Below, in pieces: positions 12,778-21,509 of a DNA stretch of 48,796 bases (the first letter of the stretch is position 1; each line of letters starts with the position of its first letter). The position numbers were made by a program, and so were the translations under genes. Origin of the DNA: Chromobacterium aquaticum (lineage in GTDB: Bacteria > Pseudomonadota > Gammaproteobacteria > Burkholderiales > Chromobacteriaceae); assembly GCF_021129195.1 (NCBI RefSeq), contig NZ_JAJOHW010000097.1, positions 1-48,796 on the forward strand, read 5' to 3'. The notes under the pieces were generated by a model that did no database searches, was not told the origin of the DNA, and saw nothing but the letters and a program-made list of their open reading frames with translations.

Positions 12778-12804
12778 GGTATTGGCTATGCCCATTATTT
12801 CAAG
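12778..12804 (-). promoter_or_regulatory. Putative internal sigma32 promoter of dnaK
   Basis: The minus strand has a perfect -35 CTTGAAA (12798-12804). After 12 bp comes CCAATACC (12778-12785), a partial match to the sigma32 -10 CCCCATNT. It lies between grpE and dnaK. Confidence 0.5.
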
Positions 12805-12823
12805 AGGAGCATGCCAGCCTTTT

Positions 12824-13372
12824 TTATGCTTTTGCCTTGGCAACCACGACCATGGCCGGACGCAGCACGCGGTCGGCGATCTGATAGCCCTTTTGCATCA
12901 CGCGCACGATGGTATTGGGCTCGGCGTCGGATTCTTCCGCGCTCATCGCCTGATGCTGGTGCGGGTCCAGCTTGTCGCCGGCCTTGGGCGCGATGTCCTT
13001 GATCTGCGCCTTTTCGAAGGCGGACACCAACTGCTTCAGTGTCATGTCCACGCCCATCTTCAGGGTGTCGATCTGGCCGCTCTGGTCCAGCAGCGCCATT
13101 TCCAGATAGTCCTTCACCGACACCAACTCGCCGGCGAACTTGGTGATCGCGTATTTATGGGCGGAGGCCAGTTCCTCCTGCGCGCGGCGGCGCTGGTTTT
13201 CCTGGTCGGCGCGGGCGCGCAGCAGCGCGTCCTTCAATTCCGCCACTTCCGCGTTCAGCGCGGCAAGCTGCTGCTCCGGGCTCAGTTCTTGCTCCACAGC
13301 CTGTTCCGCCACCGTCGCGTCGATATTGTCATTGTCCACGGCGTCAGCCGCGATGTTTTGGTTTTCCTGCAT
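12824..13372 (-). CDS. grpE: Nucleotide exchange factor GrpE
   Basis: GrpE dimers release ADP from DnaK. The 182-residue product has an acidic N-terminus and a long coiled-coil at about 30-90 (LSPEQQLAALNAEVAELKDALLRA...). The conserved C-terminal beta domain contains IVRVMQKGYQIADRVLRPAMVVVAKA. It is the first gene of the grpE-dnaK-dnaJ unit and is preceded by a good sigma32 promoter 50-75 bp upstream. No hrcA gene or CIRCE element is seen, so control appears to be by sigma32. Confidence 0.97.
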   Translation of the reverse strand: MQENQNIAADAVDNDNIDATVAEQAVEQELSPEQQLAALNAEVAELKDALLRARADQENQRRRAQEELASAHKYAITKFAGELVSVKDYLEMALLDQSGQIDTLKMGVDMTLKQLVSAFEKAQIKDIAPKAGDKLDPHQHQAMSAEESDAEPNTIVRVMQKGYQIADRVLRPAMVVVAKAKA

Positions 13373-13420
13373 GGCGATTCCTCGGATTTGGATTCAGCGG
13401 TACGAATAGTCCCGACTCAA

Positions 13421-13447
13421 GGTAGGGGCTTCGTCGTGGAATTCAAG
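13421..13447 (-). promoter_or_regulatory. sigma32 promoter of grpE-dnaK-dnaJ
   Basis: On the minus strand, CTTGAA (13442-13447) and CCCCTACC (13421-13428) have a 13-bp spacer. That is close to the heat-shock consensus CTTGAA-N13-17-CCCCATNT, and it is correctly placed before grpE. Confidence 0.75.
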
Positions 13448-13605
13448 TCCTGAAAACGACTGAACGGCTTCAGAACGCCGCAAGCGGGCGCCAACACGCC
13501 AATGTGCGTTTGCGGACTTTTATTTTCAAAAAGCAAACGCTTGAGCGAGTCGCAATATTCGTTTTAGGAAAGTTGCTGTTAGCTTTTGAAAATCAACAAT
13601 TTTCT

Positions 13606-13647
13606 TTGTGCTGCACTGCACACAAGCGTTTTTTTTTGTGCTAATAA
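13606..13647 (+). promoter_or_regulatory. aceA control region: nested palindrome and extended -10
   Basis: TTGTG and CACAA (13606-13610, 13621-13625) flank CTGCACTGCA, itself built around TGCA-C-TGCA. Just downstream, TGCTAATAAT (13639-13648) is a good extended -10, with TAATAA at 13642-13647. No good -35 is visible, so an activator or repressor at the palindrome is plausible. A second dyad GAAAAT-N5-ATTTTC lies slightly upstream. Confidence 0.45.
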
Positions 13648-13833
13648 TTGAGCCACACCCGCAAGTGCTCCGCCCGAACAGCCCCTATCCGCAAGGCTGG
13701 CACGGCGGACATGCCGAGCCGGCCCCATGAGGGCCGACCGCAAGAAAATCCGGAAAACCGGATAGCCAGATCGCTTAATGAGGACGCCGGCGCCTGCCGG
13801 CGCGCACAGAAACGTATCGAGAAGGGTTTTAGC

Positions 13834-15132
13834 ATGACGACTCGCGAACAACGCATTGCAGCCATCCAGAAAGACTGGAACGAGAATCCCCGCTGGAAAG
13901 GCATCAAGCGCGGCTACAGCGCCGCCGATGTGGAGCGCCTGCGCGGCTCGCTGCAGATTGAGTACTCGTTGGCGCGCAACGGCGCGGACAAGCTGTGGGG
14001 CCTGCTCCACAGCGAGCCGTACATCAACTGTCTGGGCGCGCTGACCGGCGGTCAGGCCATGCAGCAGGTCAAGGCCGGCGTCAAGGCCATCTATCTGTCC
14101 GGCTGGCAAGTGGCCGCCGACAATAATGAATACTCGGCGATGTATCCGGACCAGTCGCTGTATCCGGTGGATTCGGTGCCCAAGGTGGTAGAGCGCATCA
14201 ACAACGCCTTCACCCGCGCCGACGAGATTCAGCATTCCAAGGGCGTGGCCCAGGGCGACGCCGGCTTCATCGACTACTTCGCCCCCATCGTGGCGGATGC
14301 CGAGGCCGGTTTCGGCGGCGTGCTGAACGCTTATGAGCTGATGAAGGCGATGATACGCGCCGGCGCCGGCGGCGTTCACTTCGAGGACCAGTTGGCCTCG
14401 GTGAAAAAATGCGGCCACATGGGCGGCAAGGTGCTGGTACCGACCCAGGAAGCAGTGCAGAAACTGATCGCCGCGCGCCTGGCCGCCGACGTCTATGGCG
14501 TGCCCACCCTGGTGATCGCCCGGACCGATGCCGAAGCCGCCGATCTCTTGACCAGCGACTGCGACGAGCGCGACCGCCCCTTCCTGACCGGCGAGCGCAC
14601 CGCCGAAGGCTTCTACAAGACCAAGAAGGGCCTGGAGCAGGCTATCAGCCGCGCCATTGCCTACGCCGACTACGCCGACCTGGTCTGGTGCGAAACCGGC
14701 ACCCCGGATCTGGAGTTCGCGCGCAAGTTCGCCGATGCGGTGCATGCCAAGCATCCGGGCAAGCTGCTGGCCTACAACTGCTCGCCGTCCTTCAACTGGA
14801 AGAAGAACCTGGACGACGCCACCATCGCCAAATTCCAGCGCGAGCTGGGCGCGATGGGCTATAAGTACCAGTTCATCACCTTGGCCGGCATCCACAATAT
14901 GTGGTACAACATGTACGATCTGGCACAAGATTACGTTGCCCGCGGCATGTCCGCCTATGTCGAGAAAGTACAGGAGCCGGAATTCGCCGCTCGCGAGCGC
15001 GGTTACACCTTCGTGTCTCACCAGCAGGAAGTGGGCACCGGCTACTTCGACGATGTCACCACCGTGATCCAGGGCGGGCAGTCCAGCGTCACCGCGCTAA
15101 CCGGCTCCACCGAGGAAGAGCAATTCCATTGA
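13834..15132 (+). CDS. aceA: Isocitrate lyase
   Basis: Isocitrate lyase splits isocitrate to succinate and glyoxylate, the first step of the glyoxylate shunt needed for growth on acetate or fatty acids. The 432-residue product has the catalytic loop KKCGHMGGK with Cys193. It also has the Mg-binding and substrate residues in [10 protein letters not shown] and [11 protein letters not shown], and the [10 protein letters not shown] block. The length matches the E. coli enzyme (434). The ATG at 13834 follows GAGAAGGG. No malate synthase or aceK is adjacent, so the gene is monocistronic. A 200-bp leader carries palindromes that suggest carbon-source control. Confidence 0.97.
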   Translation: MTTREQRIAAIQKDWNENPRWKGIKRGYSAADVERLRGSLQIEYSLARNGADKLWGLLHSEPYINCLGALTGGQAMQQVKAGVKAIYLSGWQVAADNNEYSAMYPDQSLYPVDSVPKVVERINNAFTRADEIQHSKGVAQGDAGFIDYFAPIVADAEAGFGGVLNAYELMKAMIRAGAGGVHFEDQLASVKKCGHMGGKVLVPTQEAVQKLIAARLAADVYGVPTLVIARTDAEAADLLTSDCDERDRPFLTGERTAEGFYKTKKGLEQAISRAIAYADYADLVWCETGTPDLEFARKFADAVHAKHPGKLLAYNCSPSFNWKKNLDDATIAKFQRELGAMGYKYQFITLAGIHNMWYNMYDLAQDYVARGMSAYVEKVQEPEFAARERGYTFVSHQQEVGTGYFDDVTTVIQGGQSSVTALTGSTEEEQFH

Positions 15133-15155
15133 GCCGCCGCTGATACAGGCGCGGA

Positions 15156-15180
15156 CGCCCACGGTTTCGTGGGCGTTTTT
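15156..15180 (+). terminator. Intrinsic terminator of aceA
   Basis: An 8-bp stem CGCCCACG/CGTGGGCG with a 4-nt loop is followed by TTTTT, 23 bp past the aceA stop. Confidence 0.9.
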
Positions 15181-15198
15181 CATTGCGCTGTCGGTGTC

Positions 15199-15223
15199 GA
15201 TTATTTAATTCCGCTAAATAATC
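15199..15223 (+). promoter_or_regulatory. Perfect AT-rich palindrome before the flavodoxin gene
   Basis: GATTATTTA and TAAATAATC, separated by 7 bp, form a perfect 9-bp dyad. The geometry and AT content are typical of MarR-, TetR- or ArsR-type operators. It stands 111 bp upstream of the quinone reductase-like gene. Confidence 0.5.
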
Positions 15224-15277
15224 AATTCAGCTTATGGTGCTTTTTTCAATGCGGAAATTCATCAATACTACTATGCA

Positions 15278-15307
15278 GAAGCCCGCCAATCGCGGGCTTC
15301 GTTTATT
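15278..15307 (+). terminator. Terminator-like hairpin in the flavodoxin gene leader
   Basis: A perfect 9-bp stem GAAGCCCGC/GCGGGCTTC is followed by GTTTATTT. It ends about 28 bp before the start codon, with no other gene between it and the aceA terminator. It is either an attenuator or the 3' end of a small RNA. Confidence 0.5.
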
Positions 15308-15334
15308 TCACGCATTCGCGGAAGGCATCCCACC

Positions 15335-15889
15335 ATGGCAAAAGTCGTCGTTGTTTATCACTCCGGTTACGGTCACACCCAGCAAGTGGCCCAGCATGTC
15401 GCCGCTGGCGCCGGCGCGCAGCTGCTGGCCATCGACGCCGAGGGCAATCTGCCCGCCGGCGCCTGGGATCTGCTGAACGACGCCGACGCCATCATCTTCG
15501 GCTCGCCCACCTATATGGGCAGCCCGAGCTGGCAATTCAAGAAATTCGCCGACGCCAGCTCCAAGGTCTGGTTCACCCGCGGCTGGCAGGACAAGGTGTT
15601 CGGCGGCTTCACCAATAGCGCCAGCCTGAACGGCGACAAGCAGGTTTCGCTGATCTATCTGCAAACCCTGGCTTCCCAGCACGGCGGCCTGTGGGTCAGC
15701 CTGGGCCTGCTGCCCAGCAACGCCAAGAACGCCAGCCGCGAGGACATCAACAATCTGGGCGGTTCGGTTGGCCTGCTGGTGCAATCGCCGTCCGACGCCA
15801 GCGTCGACGAAATCCCGCAAGGCGATCTGGACACCGCCAAGGCCTATGGCCAGCGTGTCGCCGGCATCGCCAGCAAGTTGCACGGCTAA
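15335..15889 (+). CDS. Flavodoxin family protein / NAD(P)H:quinone oxidoreductase-like
   Basis: This is a 184-residue WrbA-like flavoprotein. The FMN phosphate loop is at about residues 9-17 (HSGYGHTQQVA), and GSPTYMGSPSW (about 57-67) forms the isoalloxazine-binding loop. GGFTNSASLNGDKQ follows. Such proteins bind FMN and reduce quinones by two electrons, protecting against redox stress. It lacks the usual GG-rich WrbA signature ending, so the exact subfamily is uncertain. It is monocistronic. Its leader carries a perfect palindrome and a terminator-like stem, which suggests inducible expression. Confidence 0.85.
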   Translation: MAKVVVVYHSGYGHTQQVAQHVAAGAGAQLLAIDAEGNLPAGAWDLLNDADAIIFGSPTYMGSPSWQFKKFADASSKVWFTRGWQDKVFGGFTNSASLNGDKQVSLIYLQTLASQHGGLWVSLGLLPSNAKNASREDINNLGGSVGLLVQSPSDASVDEIPQGDLDTAKAYGQRVAGIASKLHG

Positions 15890-15908
15890 AAGCTAATTTA
15901 GACAAGAC

Positions 15909-15934
15909 AAAGGGGGCCATATGGCCCCCTTTTT
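15909..15934. terminator. Bidirectional terminator between flavodoxin gene and mpl
   Basis: A 26-bp perfect palindrome (AAAGGGGGCCAT / ATGGCCCCCTTT) has A and T tracts on both sides. It can terminate both convergent genes. Confidence 0.9.
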
Positions 15935-15952
15935 CCTTGCCCGCGCGCGCGC

Positions 15953-17332
15953 TCAGCCGCGTGCGGCCAATTGATCCAGCAACTTCTGGTGAATGCCGCC
16001 GAAGCCGCCGTTGCTCATCACCAGCACATGGTCTCCGGGCCGGGCCGCGGCGGCCACAGCTTGCAGCAGCGCGTCGAAATCGTCGAAAGTCTGCGCGCGC
16101 TCGCCCAGCTCGGCCAAGGCCTCGCCGGGATTCCAGCCCAGATTGGCGGCGGAGCAGAACACCAGGTCGGCATCGGCCAGCGAGGCCGGCAGCGCCGCCT
16201 TCATCGTGCCCAGCTTCATGGTGTTGGAACGCGGCTCCAGCACCGCCAGGATGCGCTCGCCGCCCACCTTGTGCCGCAGGCCGGCCAGAGTGGTGGCGAT
16301 GGCGGTGGGATGATGGGCGAAGTCGTCGTACACCGTGACGCCGGCCGCTACGCCGCGCACCTCCATCCGCCGCTTGACGTTCTGGAAGCGCGACAGCGCG
16401 TCGATGGCGCTGCTCACCGCCACGCCGACATGGCGGGCGGCGGCGATCGCCGCCAACGCGTTCAAGCGGTTGTGTTCGCCCATCAGCTCCCAGCGCACCC
16501 GGCCCTGGATCTGGCCGTCGAGCAGCACGTCGAAATGGCCGTTGGCCTCCGCCGCGCCCAGTTGCCAGCCGGCATCCGCGCCGAAGCGCTCCACCGGCGT
16601 CCAGCAGCCGCGTTCCAATACTCGATCCAGGCTGGCCTCGCGGCCGTTGCTGACGATCAGGCCCTGGCCCGGCACCGTGCGCACCAGATGATGGAACTGG
16701 GTTTCTATCGCCGCCAGGTCGGCGAAGATGTCGGCGTGGTCGAACTCCAGATTGTTCAGCACCGCGGTGCGCGGGCGGTAATGGACAAACTTGGAGCGCT
16801 TGTCGAAGAAGGCGGTATCGTATTCGTCAGCCTCGATCACGAAGAAGGGGCTGACGCTGGCCGCGTCCTGGCGCGGCGCGCCCGGCAGCCGCGCCGACAC
16901 GCCGAAGTTCTGCGGAATGCCACCGATCAGGAAACCCGGCGCCAGGCCGGCGTCCTCCAGAATCCAGGCCAGCATCGAACTGGTGGTGGTCTTGCCATGG
17001 GTGCCGGCCACCGCCAGTACCCACAGGTCCTGGAGCACGTTTTCCGCCAGCCACTGCGGGCCGGAGATATAAGGCAGCCCGCGATTGAGGATTTCCTCCA
17101 TCAGCGGCTTGCCGCGCGTCACCACATTGCCCACCACGAAGATGTCCGCGCCGATGTCGGCCTGCTCCGCGCCGAAGCCCTGGATCAGCTCGATGCCCAT
17201 GGCTTCCAACTGGGTGCTCATCGGCGGGTATACATTGGCGTCGCAGCCGGTGACCTTGTGACCGGCCTGTTTGGCGATAGCGGCGATGCCTCCCATGAAG
17301 GTGCCGCAGATGCCCAGGATATGGATGTGCAT
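15953..17332 (-). CDS. mpl: UDP-N-acetylmuramate:L-Ala-gamma-D-Glu-meso-DAP ligase
   Basis: Mpl recycles cell-wall tripeptide by ligating it to UDP-MurNAc in the cytoplasm. The 459-residue Mur-ligase has an N-terminal Rossmann part (MHIHILGICGTFMGG) and the ATP loop AGTHGKTTT (about 109-117). It also has FFVIEADEYDTAFFDKRSK, LNNLEFDHADIF, the EHNRLNA block and the C-terminal VYDDFAHHPTAI region typical of Mpl and MurC. The ATG at 17332 begins the conserved core, and the longer reading frame upstream has no family similarity. It is monocistronic. Confidence 0.96.
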   Translation of the reverse strand: MHIHILGICGTFMGGIAAIAKQAGHKVTGCDANVYPPMSTQLEAMGIELIQGFGAEQADIGADIFVVGNVVTRGKPLMEEILNRGLPYISGPQWLAENVLQDLWVLAVAGTHGKTTTSSMLAWILEDAGLAPGFLIGGIPQNFGVSARLPGAPRQDAASVSPFFVIEADEYDTAFFDKRSKFVHYRPRTAVLNNLEFDHADIFADLAAIETQFHHLVRTVPGQGLIVSNGREASLDRVLERGCWTPVERFGADAGWQLGAAEANGHFDVLLDGQIQGRVRWELMGEHNRLNALAAIAAARHVGVAVSSAIDALSRFQNVKRRMEVRGVAAGVTVYDDFAHHPTAIATTLAGLRHKVGGERILAVLEPRSNTMKLGTMKAALPASLADADLVFCSAANLGWNPGEALAELGERAQTFDDFDALLQAVAAAARPGDHVLVMSNGGFGGIHQKLLDQLAARG

Positions 17333-17558
17333 AATTCGGTTCAGCGTATTGAAAACGGCAAAACGGCAAGCATACCGGAAAGCGGCCGCCGCCGACATCC
17401 GGGCTCGCAAGCCGCTGCGCGGCCGGCCATGCCTGTCCTTCGGATCAGGATGCGCTGACAAAACATGACATTCGGCTCAACCGTCGAATGGATGGAACTA
17501 GGCTGAATTGGCCGGCCCGCAACTATCCGTGGGCAAACCCGGCCATTCGGAGACCAAA

Positions 17559-19667
17559 ATGACAATGCTCAACGCTCGCCTCGCTCCGCTGGGCCTCGCC
17601 GCGCTAGTGCTGGCGGCACCCGGCCACGGCGAAGATATTCCGCAGATAGACAACCCGCCGCGGCTCTTGGCGGCTCCCGCCGACCAGGCCGCCAAGACCA
17701 GGCTCGGCACGCTCAACACCGCCGCCCTGCTCAACGCGCCGCTGGAGCTTGGCCAGCCCCAGGCTGCGCCGCGCGAAGTCACCTTCGATCTGGACATCCG
17801 CTATCGCTATGGCTGGATCCGCAACCCCTCGCTGGAACGACCCGGGCAGATCCATTACGACAAGGTCGTGCTACGCAGCTACCTGCCCGGCGTGCTCAGC
17901 TCGGCCGCGCCGCCAAGCTCCTCCCTTCCCAGCGCCACGCCCTTCATCGCCCCGCTGATCGAGGTCTACCCTGGGCAAACCGTGCGCATCGGCCTGAACA
18001 ACAAGCTGGACCGCGACGTCGATGGCAAGCCCATCCGCGACCCCAGTTGCACCGACCAGGGCGGCAGCGCCAACCAGCCGCACTGTTTCAACGGCACCAA
18101 TCTGCATACCCACGGGCTCTGGATCAATCCGGCCGGCAATAGCGACAATGTGCTGCTCTCCATCAATCCCGGCGTCAGCTTCCAGTACGAGTACAACATT
18201 CCGCCAGACCACCCCGCCGGCACATTCTGGTATCACACCCACCGCCATGGCTCCACCGCGCTGCAGGTGTCCAGCGGCATGGCCGGCGCGCTGATCGTGC
18301 GCAGCACGCGGCAACCCACCCTGCAGCAGAACGGTGACATCGACACCCTGTTACAACCCTATGCCGGAGCCGGCTTCCGCGAGCGGGTGCTGGTGTTTCA
18401 GCAGATCCAGTACGCCTGCCGCTTCAAGGCCGGACAATACAAGGACATGATCAAGACTTACGGCAATACCGCCACTCCGCCCAATGAGGAGGATCAGCGC
18501 TACCGCTGCGACGACGGCGACGTGGGCGGCATCGAAGGCTACGACCAGTTCGGACCCAAGACCTGGCAAGAATCCGGCCGCTACACCAGCATCAACGGCG
18601 TGGTCTTGGGCAAGATGGTCCAAGCGCGGGCCGGCGACGTGGAACGCTGGAGAATGGTGCACGCCGGCGTGCGCGACACCATCAATCTGAAACTGCGCCG
18701 CCTCAGCGACAACGCGCCGCCGCTGGCCGGCCTGTTCGCCAGGCAGATGGACGATTACGTCACCCGCTATTGCCGCAGCGACACGGAGCTGGACCTGCCC
18801 TTGATCGCCGCCGACGGCCTGACCATGGGCAAGGTGCAAACCCGCAAGAGCGTGGTGTTCCAGCCCGGCTATCGCTGGGACGCGCTGGTGTCCTTCCCCA
18901 GCGCCGGCAAATACTGCCTGATCAACGACGTCAAGGTCAGCAGCACCATAGACCGCTCGGCGCCGTCGGCGCGCTTGCTGGGCGTTGTCGACGTTGCGCC
19001 CGGCCAAGCCTCGCGTCCGTTGCAAGAGGTGCTGATCGGCGCCGCCCGCGCGCACTTTCCGCCCGCTGTCGCCAACAAGGTCAGCGCGGAACTACGCAGC
19101 GGGATGAAGCTGAGCAGCTTTGTGCCACATCCGGACATAGACCCCAAGGAAGTGACCGGCACCCAGACGCTGACGTTCAACATCGATGTGTCGCAGCCCA
19201 AGTCGGCCTTCTTCCAGGTGGACGGCAAACCTTATGCCGGCGAACGCATAGACCGCACTCTGAAGCTGGGTGGCGTGGACGAGTGGACGCTGCGCTCCGA
19301 CTTCGTCAGCCATCCCTACCATATCCACGTCAACCCGTTCCAGATCGTCAAGATAGTAGACCCCAAGGGCCGCGACATCAGCGCGGAAGGCGCACCGGAT
19401 TCAATGGACCCCGGCGACACCCAATACAGCGGCCTGAAAAACGTCTGGAAAGACACTTTATGGGTGAAAAACATCGAAGCCAGCAATGACCCGAAGATTG
19501 CCGCGGCCGGCCGTTACACCATCACCATCCGCACCCGCTATGAGCGCTATATCGGCGACTTCGTATTGCATTGCCATATCCTGGATCACGAGGACCAGGG
19601 CATGATGCAGAATATCCGCATCGCGCTGCCGGACGGCAGGGGCGGCACCGCCTTTGGCCATCACTGA
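17559..19667 (+). CDS. Multicopper oxidase (laccase-like), exported
   Basis: This is a 702-residue copper oxidase with a short signal peptide (residues 1-24, ending PGHGE). All four copper-binding blocks are present: HTHG (183-186), YHTHRHG (225-231), HPYHIHVNPF near residue 590, and HCHILDHEDQGMM near residue 680. The last contains the T1 Cys and the axial Met. It is longer than CueO or CotA because of inserts around 140-180 (a Cys-containing loop before the first block) and 265-340. The substrate could be phenolics, Cu(I) or Mn(II), and the sequence does not decide. The start is set at 17559 because GGAG lies 7 bp upstream. It is monocistronic, divergent from mpl. Confidence 0.92.
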   Translation: MTMLNARLAPLGLAALVLAAPGHGEDIPQIDNPPRLLAAPADQAAKTRLGTLNTAALLNAPLELGQPQAAPREVTFDLDIRYRYGWIRNPSLERPGQIHYDKVVLRSYLPGVLSSAAPPSSSLPSATPFIAPLIEVYPGQTVRIGLNNKLDRDVDGKPIRDPSCTDQGGSANQPHCFNGTNLHTHGLWINPAGNSDNVLLSINPGVSFQYEYNIPPDHPAGTFWYHTHRHGSTALQVSSGMAGALIVRSTRQPTLQQNGDIDTLLQPYAGAGFRERVLVFQQIQYACRFKAGQYKDMIKTYGNTATPPNEEDQRYRCDDGDVGGIEGYDQFGPKTWQESGRYTSINGVVLGKMVQARAGDVERWRMVHAGVRDTINLKLRRLSDNAPPLAGLFARQMDDYVTRYCRSDTELDLPLIAADGLTMGKVQTRKSVVFQPGYRWDALVSFPSAGKYCLINDVKVSSTIDRSAPSARLLGVVDVAPGQASRPLQEVLIGAARAHFPPAVANKVSAELRSGMKLSSFVPHPDIDPKEVTGTQTLTFNIDVSQPKSAFFQVDGKPYAGERIDRTLKLGGVDEWTLRSDFVSHPYHIHVNPFQIVKIVDPKGRDISAEGAPDSMDPGDTQYSGLKNVWKDTLWVKNIEASNDPKIAAAGRYTITIRTRYERYIGDFVLHCHILDHEDQGMMQNIRIALPDGRGGTAFGHH

Positions 19668-19681
19668 ACGGCCCGCCATGA

Positions 19682-19707
19682 AAAAAGCCCGCGACAGCGG
19701 GCTTTTT
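19682..19707. terminator. Bidirectional terminator, multicopper oxidase / nhaD
   Basis: AAAAAGCCCGC and GCGGGCTTTTT surround a 4-nt loop between two convergent genes. Confidence 0.9.
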
Positions 19708-19724
19708 CACAGCGGACGAGCGGC

Positions 19725-21134
19725 TCAGAAGAAGATCAGCGTCATCAGCACGAACAAGGGCAGCAGGATGGCGCAGGACCAGCCCAGATAGCCGAAGAAG
19801 CTCGGCATCTTCACATGGCGGTGCTCGGCGATGGCCTTGACCATGAAGTTGGGCGCGTTGCCGATATAGGTATTGGCGCCCATGAACACCGCGCCCATGG
19901 AGATCGCCAGCAAGGTGTCCGCCATCGGGCCCATCAGCACCTGGGCGTCGCCGTGAGCCAGGTTGAAGAACACCAGATAGGTGGGCGCATTGTCCAGGAA
20001 GCTGGACAGGATGCCGGTCATCCAGAAATACATCGTGTTGACCGGCTGGCCATTGGCGTCGGACACCATGTGCACCAGGCTGGCCAGATGGCCGTCTGCG
20101 CCGGCGCGCAGGATGGCGATCACCGGACCGATGGTGATGAAGATGCCGGCGAACAACTTGCCCACTTCCAGGATGGGATCCCAGTTGAACTCATTGCCAG
20201 CGCGCACCTGCTTGGGGGTGATCCACAGCGAGGCGAAGGCCAAGGCCAGCAGCGCCAGGTCTCGCACAATGTTCTGCAACTCCACATGGGTGCCCATGAT
20301 GTCGAACACCACGCCCGGTTTCCAGATGCCGGACATCAGCACCGCGGCGATGATGCCGGCCAGCAGGAACAGATTGCGCTTGCCGTGCAGCTTGATCGGC
20401 TTGTCCTTGGAACGGTCGATTTCCGGCAGCGTGCCCGCCTGCGCTTCCTTCTTGAAGAAATGGCTGTCCAGCGCGTAGAAGATGGCCAGCAGCGCCAGCG
20501 ACAGCACCAGCACCGGCAGCGCCATATGCTGCACCGTCCAGCCGAAGCTGACGCCCTTGAGGAAGCCGAGGAACAACGGCGGATCGCCCAGCGGGGTCAG
20601 GCCGCCGCCGATATTGGCCACCAGGAAGATGAAGAACACCACCACGTGCACATTGTGCTTGCGCTTTTCATTGGCGCGCAGCAGGGGGCGGATCAGCAGC
20701 ATCGCCGCGCCGGTGGTGCCCATGATGGAGGCCAGCGCGGTGCCTATCGCCAGAATGGCGGTGTTGAGCTTGGGCGAGCCGTGCAAGGAGCCCCATACCA
20801 GAATGCCGCCGGACACGGTGTACAAGGAGAACAGCAGCACGATGAAGGGTATGTATTCGGCGAACAGCGCGTGGACGATCAGCGCCGTCGAAGTGCCCAG
20901 GCCGTAAGCCACGGCGAAGGGCGCCAGGAACAGCACGGTCCACACCGCGGTGATCTTGCCGAAATGATGGTGCCAGATGCCCGGCGCGAAAATCGGAAAC
21001 AAGGCAATGGACAGCAGAATGCCGGCGAACGGCAAGCCCCAGGCCAAGCTCAGCGTGGCGCCGTCCAGCTCGGCGGCTTGCGCCAATGCCGGCAGCAAGG
21101 CCAGGGCTGCGGCGCTAAAGAGTGTTTTGGTCAT
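19725..21134 (-). CDS. nhaD: Sodium:proton antiporter NhaD-like (ArsB/NhaD superfamily)
   Basis: This is a 469-residue inner-membrane protein with about 12 hydrophobic helices. A cleavable-looking leader (MTKTLFSAAALALLPALAQA) precedes them, as is usual in NhaD proteins. Conserved stretches include GTTGAAMLLIRPLLRAN, ANIGGGLTPLGDPPLFLGFLKGV, GILSSFLDNAPTYLVFF and MGANTYIGNAPNFMVKAIAE. These match the ion-transporter superfamily with its duplicated pore loops (TPLGDPP and NAPT). The probable role is Na+/Li+ export in exchange for protons. The leader upstream of the start contains a perfect 11-bp hairpin. The family call is strong, and the substrate follows from the family. Confidence 0.88.
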   Translation of the reverse strand: MTKTLFSAAALALLPALAQAAELDGATLSLAWGLPFAGILLSIALFPIFAPGIWHHHFGKITAVWTVLFLAPFAVAYGLGTSTALIVHALFAEYIPFIVLLFSLYTVSGGILVWGSLHGSPKLNTAILAIGTALASIMGTTGAAMLLIRPLLRANEKRKHNVHVVVFFIFLVANIGGGLTPLGDPPLFLGFLKGVSFGWTVQHMALPVLVLSLALLAIFYALDSHFFKKEAQAGTLPEIDRSKDKPIKLHGKRNLFLLAGIIAAVLMSGIWKPGVVFDIMGTHVELQNIVRDLALLALAFASLWITPKQVRAGNEFNWDPILEVGKLFAGIFITIGPVIAILRAGADGHLASLVHMVSDANGQPVNTMYFWMTGILSSFLDNAPTYLVFFNLAHGDAQVLMGPMADTLLAISMGAVFMGANTYIGNAPNFMVKAIAEHRHVKMPSFFGYLGWSCAILLPLFVLMTLIFF

Positions 21135-21240
21135 CTATCTTCCCGAGGGCATGACGCCCATTGATAAAAGCGCCATCGCCTGTGCCAAGACAGCCTTGGA
21201 CAGGCTCTATGCAAAGAATGGATTCCGGCGATATTGTTGA

Positions 21241-21270
21241 AGCGCAACGGCGGCCGGATGCCGTTGCGCT
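21241..21270 (-). promoter_or_regulatory. Hairpin upstream of nhaD
   Basis: There is a perfect 11-bp stem AGCGCAACGGC/GCCGTTGCGCT with an 8-nt loop, 107 bp before the nhaD start and without a U-tract. Two smaller stems (CCAAG/CTTGG and GGGC/GCCC) lie between it and the start codon. Confidence 0.45.
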
Positions 21271-21459
21271 GACGCTCCGCATCCCGCCAAGGCCGGATCA
21301 CGGCACTGACAGCGCCAGCGCGCCCGTATGGGCCTGGTTCGATCAGAACAGTTACAAAGCGTTACATCGTCCCATAACTCGGGCTGCCCGGACAAGGAAA
21401 ACCGGTATCGGAAGCAGGCGTTTTTGCGCGATTGCCACGCTAATTAAGCGTTTAATGAA

Positions 21460-21492
21460 ACAAGGCCGGCGGCGTGACGCCACCGGCCTTGT
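21460..21492 (-). terminator. Intrinsic terminator of gloA
   Basis: A 10-bp stem ACAAGGCCGG/CCGGCCTTGT with an inner 4-bp extension lies 18 bp after the gloA stop. TTTC follows on the minus strand. Confidence 0.75.
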
Positions 21493-21509
21493 CAGCAGAA
21501 CCGAACGCC

